Shown: piece after piece, positions 4,737 through 6,241 of the stretch
How positions within the stretch are numbered: the first letter of the stretch is position 1
How the letters are laid out: each line of letters starts with the position of its first letter
Source of the DNA: SG8-41 sp044867805
Lineage (GTDB): Bacteria > Pseudomonadota > Gammaproteobacteria > Burkholderiales > SG8-41
Length of the DNA stretch: 6,241 bases
Assembly: GCA_044867805.1 (NCBI GenBank)
Contig: JBIOVQ010000072.1
Span: 1-6,241 of the forward strand
Reading direction: 5' to 3'
The notes under the pieces: generated by a model
Told to the model about the DNA's origin: nothing
What the model saw: the letters and a program-made list of their open reading frames with translations, nothing else
Database searches by the model: none
Made by a program: the position numbers and the translations under genes

Positions 4737-6241
4737 ATGAGCGTTCGATCCCTGCTTGGTTTCTTCACTTGCGCGGTGTCGCTTTCCCGGCGTGCGCTCG
4801 ATTTTCGCAGGCCGTGGCCGGTATTCGCTTTGGCATTGTTCCTGATGACGTTCCCGGGACGTGCGACGGCGGCGTCCTTTCCTGCTCCGCCCGAATGGGA
4901 TTGGTCGAACGGGTTCGTGTGTATCGGCTTTTGTGGGATCGGGGACGGGGCTGCATCCAAAGAGGATGTCTGGGCGGCTGCTCAAGAGGCCTCCAGCCAA
5001 GTCAAGCAATTCTGTGGCTGGGCCGACGGTGGCTCGCTCTTCAGTGGCACGTATCCAAACGAATCGTGGCGGCGCCAGTTTCATAGATCCCAGGACTGTG
5101 TCCCGCCTACATTTCTTCAACCCGTCTTCGCGGGACAGCAAGGCTCCGCCTCCCTAAGCTGCTCCCTCAATTCGACGTCAAGCGGCTCTGGCCAGTGTTC
5201 CTGCAACGCCGATTTCCTACAGGCGAACAACACGTGCAGCGGCGGCAAGAACAACGGCACCTGCCAGTCGGGGGGCTCGTCGAGCAACGGCCAGACGTGG
5301 GTCGGAAACCCCTGCAACCCGGCCAACGGCAACAAAGTGGAGCATCAGCTCGTCTACAGTGGCCCGAACGGCTTTGGACTTTCGCTTACTTTCAATAGCT
5401 TCGATCCGGCGCTCACGCGGATGGGTCCGCACTGGCGGGACTCCTTCGATCGCCGCGTCGTTCCGGATGGGGTCAATGTGGTGACCTACCGGCCGGACGG
5501 CAGGGCGCTGCTCTTCACTACAAGCGGGGCCAACTGGGTAACGGATGCAGACACCGCCGACCGGTTGGTAGAGCTCAAAGACGCTGGCGGCAATAGGATT
5601 GGTTGGGAGTTTCGCGCAGCTAGCGGCGACGAGCTTGAAACCTACGACGCCCCGGGCAAGCTCGTCTCGATCCGGGCAAGGAGCGGGCTCATTCAGATGC
5701 TTACCTACAGCGACGGCACGGGAGGGCCAAACGGCGGGTTCATTCTTGACGCCAATGGCAATCCCACTACAACGCCGCTTCCTGCCGGCCTTCTGATCCG
5801 CGCGACCGATCATTTCGGGCGGATCATCGCCTTCGGATACAACTCGTTTCCCCAACTCCTGAAGGTCACAGATCCTGCAGGGGGCATCTATCGGTTTACT
5901 TATGCGGCGTCTCGCATGCTCACGTCGATCAAGTTTCCCGATAATGCCGTGCGCACCTACGTATACAACGAAGCTGCCAACACCGGCGGGGCAAATCTAC
6001 CCGGCGCGCTCACTGGCATCATCGACGAGAACGGCGGTCGATACGCGACGTTCCAGTACGACGCCCAGCAGCGCACGACCGTCTCCGAGCACGCCGGGGG
6101 CGCGCTGCGATACCAGTTCTCATACGGCACTGGTTCTACGGTCGTCACAAACCCTTTGGGTGCGACCCGGACCTACAACTTCCAGAATATCTTCGGAGCG
6201 CTCAAGAACACTGGCGTTACTGGCACGGCATGCCCGGAATG
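4737..6241 (+). CDS. Exported RHS/YD-repeat protein, N-terminal part (open at the right edge)
   Basis: The frame from ATG 4737 has no stop to the end of the window, giving 501 codons of a longer protein. A long basic N-region (RR at 18-19 and 24-25) precedes a hydrophobic segment (about 28-39) and a likely signal peptidase site after A43-T-A45. Residues 62-193 are rich in cysteine (12 Cys) with a Ser/Gly/Asn-rich linker (about 145-186), suggesting disulfides outside the cytoplasm. Residues 190-260 contain GNPCNPANGNK and GPHWRDSFDRRV, typical of the DUF6531-like domain that opens RHS proteins. YD-type repeats follow, for example FGYN (366-369), VTDPAGGIYRFTYA (377-390) and FPDNAVRTYVYN (400-411). 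RHS proteins form a shell that often encloses a C-terminal toxin, which would lie beyond this window. Codons are less G/C-ending than in mrcB: 11 of 20 for residues 281-300 here, against 19 of 20 for the same residue numbers in mrcB. This suggests an acquired gene. Confidence 0.88.
   Translation, partial: MSVRSLLGFFTCAVSLSRRALDFRRPWPVFALALFLMTFPGRATAASFPAPPEWDWSNGFVCIGFCGIGDGAASKEDVWAAAQEASSQVKQFCGWADGGSLFSGTYPNESWRRQFHRSQDCVPPTFLQPVFAGQQGSASLSCSLNSTSSGSGQCSCNADFLQANNTCSGGKNNGTCQSGGSSSNGQTWVGNPCNPANGNKVEHQLVYSGPNGFGLSLTFNSFDPALTRMGPHWRDSFDRRVVPDGVNVVTYRPDGRALLFTTSGANWVTDADTADRLVELKDAGGNRIGWEFRAASGDELETYDAPGKLVSIRARSGLIQMLTYSDGTGGPNGGFILDANGNPTTTPLPAGLLIRATDHFGRIIAFGYNSFPQLLKVTDPAGGIYRFTYAASRMLTSIKFPDNAVRTYVYNEAANTGGANLPGALTGIIDENGGRYATFQYDAQQRTTVSEHAGGALRYQFSYGTGSTVVTNPLGATRTYNFQNIFGALKNTGVTGTACPE

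Noticed and set aside
4737..4860. Tat signal peptide on the RHS protein (SRRALD)
   Set aside because: The twin arginine is not followed by the usual hydrophobic residue pattern directly before the membrane segment, and a second RR lies closer to it. An ordinary Sec-type signal is at least as likely.
4703..5157. Several short overlapping + and - frames near the RHS start
   Set aside because: The frame from 4737 has the strong Shine-Dalgarno, the signal peptide and continuity into the RHS domains; the others are out of frame and featureless.
5217..5855. 212-codon open frame on the - strand
   Set aside because: It lies opposite the RHS coding frame, which has convincing YD repeats and DUF6531-like motifs. 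The antisense product has no recognisable features.

Overview
This is a GC-rich window with every recognisable gene on the + strand. The gene content (a solute-binding-protein tail, a Gfo/Idh/MocA oxidoreductase, a PBP1b-type cell-wall synthase paired with a TPR lipoprotein, and a secreted RHS/YD-repeat protein) and the strongly G/C-ending codons suggest a Gram-negative proteobacterium. Betaproteobacteria (Burkholderiales-like) is my best guess, but no marker gene here proves it.

Layout. (1) 1-140 holds the 3' end of a gene whose C-terminus resembles NMT1/THI5-type ABC transporter substrate-binding proteins. (2) 141-285 is a gap holding a symmetric array of four forward and four inverted 14-bp repeats. 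(3) 286-1392 is a Gfo/Idh/MocA-family protein with Gal80-like features, in which the usual EKP catalytic lysine is a tryptophan (EWP). (4) 1393-1561 is a gap with two arrays of 7-bp repeats in opposite orientation. (5) 1562-3877 is a complete bifunctional peptidoglycan synthase (mrcB/PBP1b). (6) 3891-4406 is a small lipoprotein with a proline-rich octapeptide-repeat linker and TPR helices, 13 bp downstream of mrcB. (7) 4407-4736 is a gap with heptamer arrays, then two pairs of dyad motifs each spaced exactly 23 bp, and a short hairpin just before a strong Shine-Dalgarno. (8) From 4737 to the right edge a single reading frame stays open: the N-terminal 501 residues of an exported RHS/YD-repeat protein with less G/C-biased codons.

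How the genes fit together. mrcB and the TPR lipoprotein look like an enzyme-activator pair comparable to PBP1b-LpoP of Pseudomonas. The first two genes may belong to a small-molecule uptake/metabolism locus. The RHS gene looks like a separate, independently regulated accessory unit.

The most unusual feature is the intergenic DNA. All three complete gaps carry short tandem repeats with a 7- or 14-bp period followed by inverted-orientation copies. Two of these arrays use the same heptamer, GACGCCA, and start inside the stop codon of unrelated genes about 3 kb apart. The cis-regulatory cluster before the RHS gene is the second thing worth following up.
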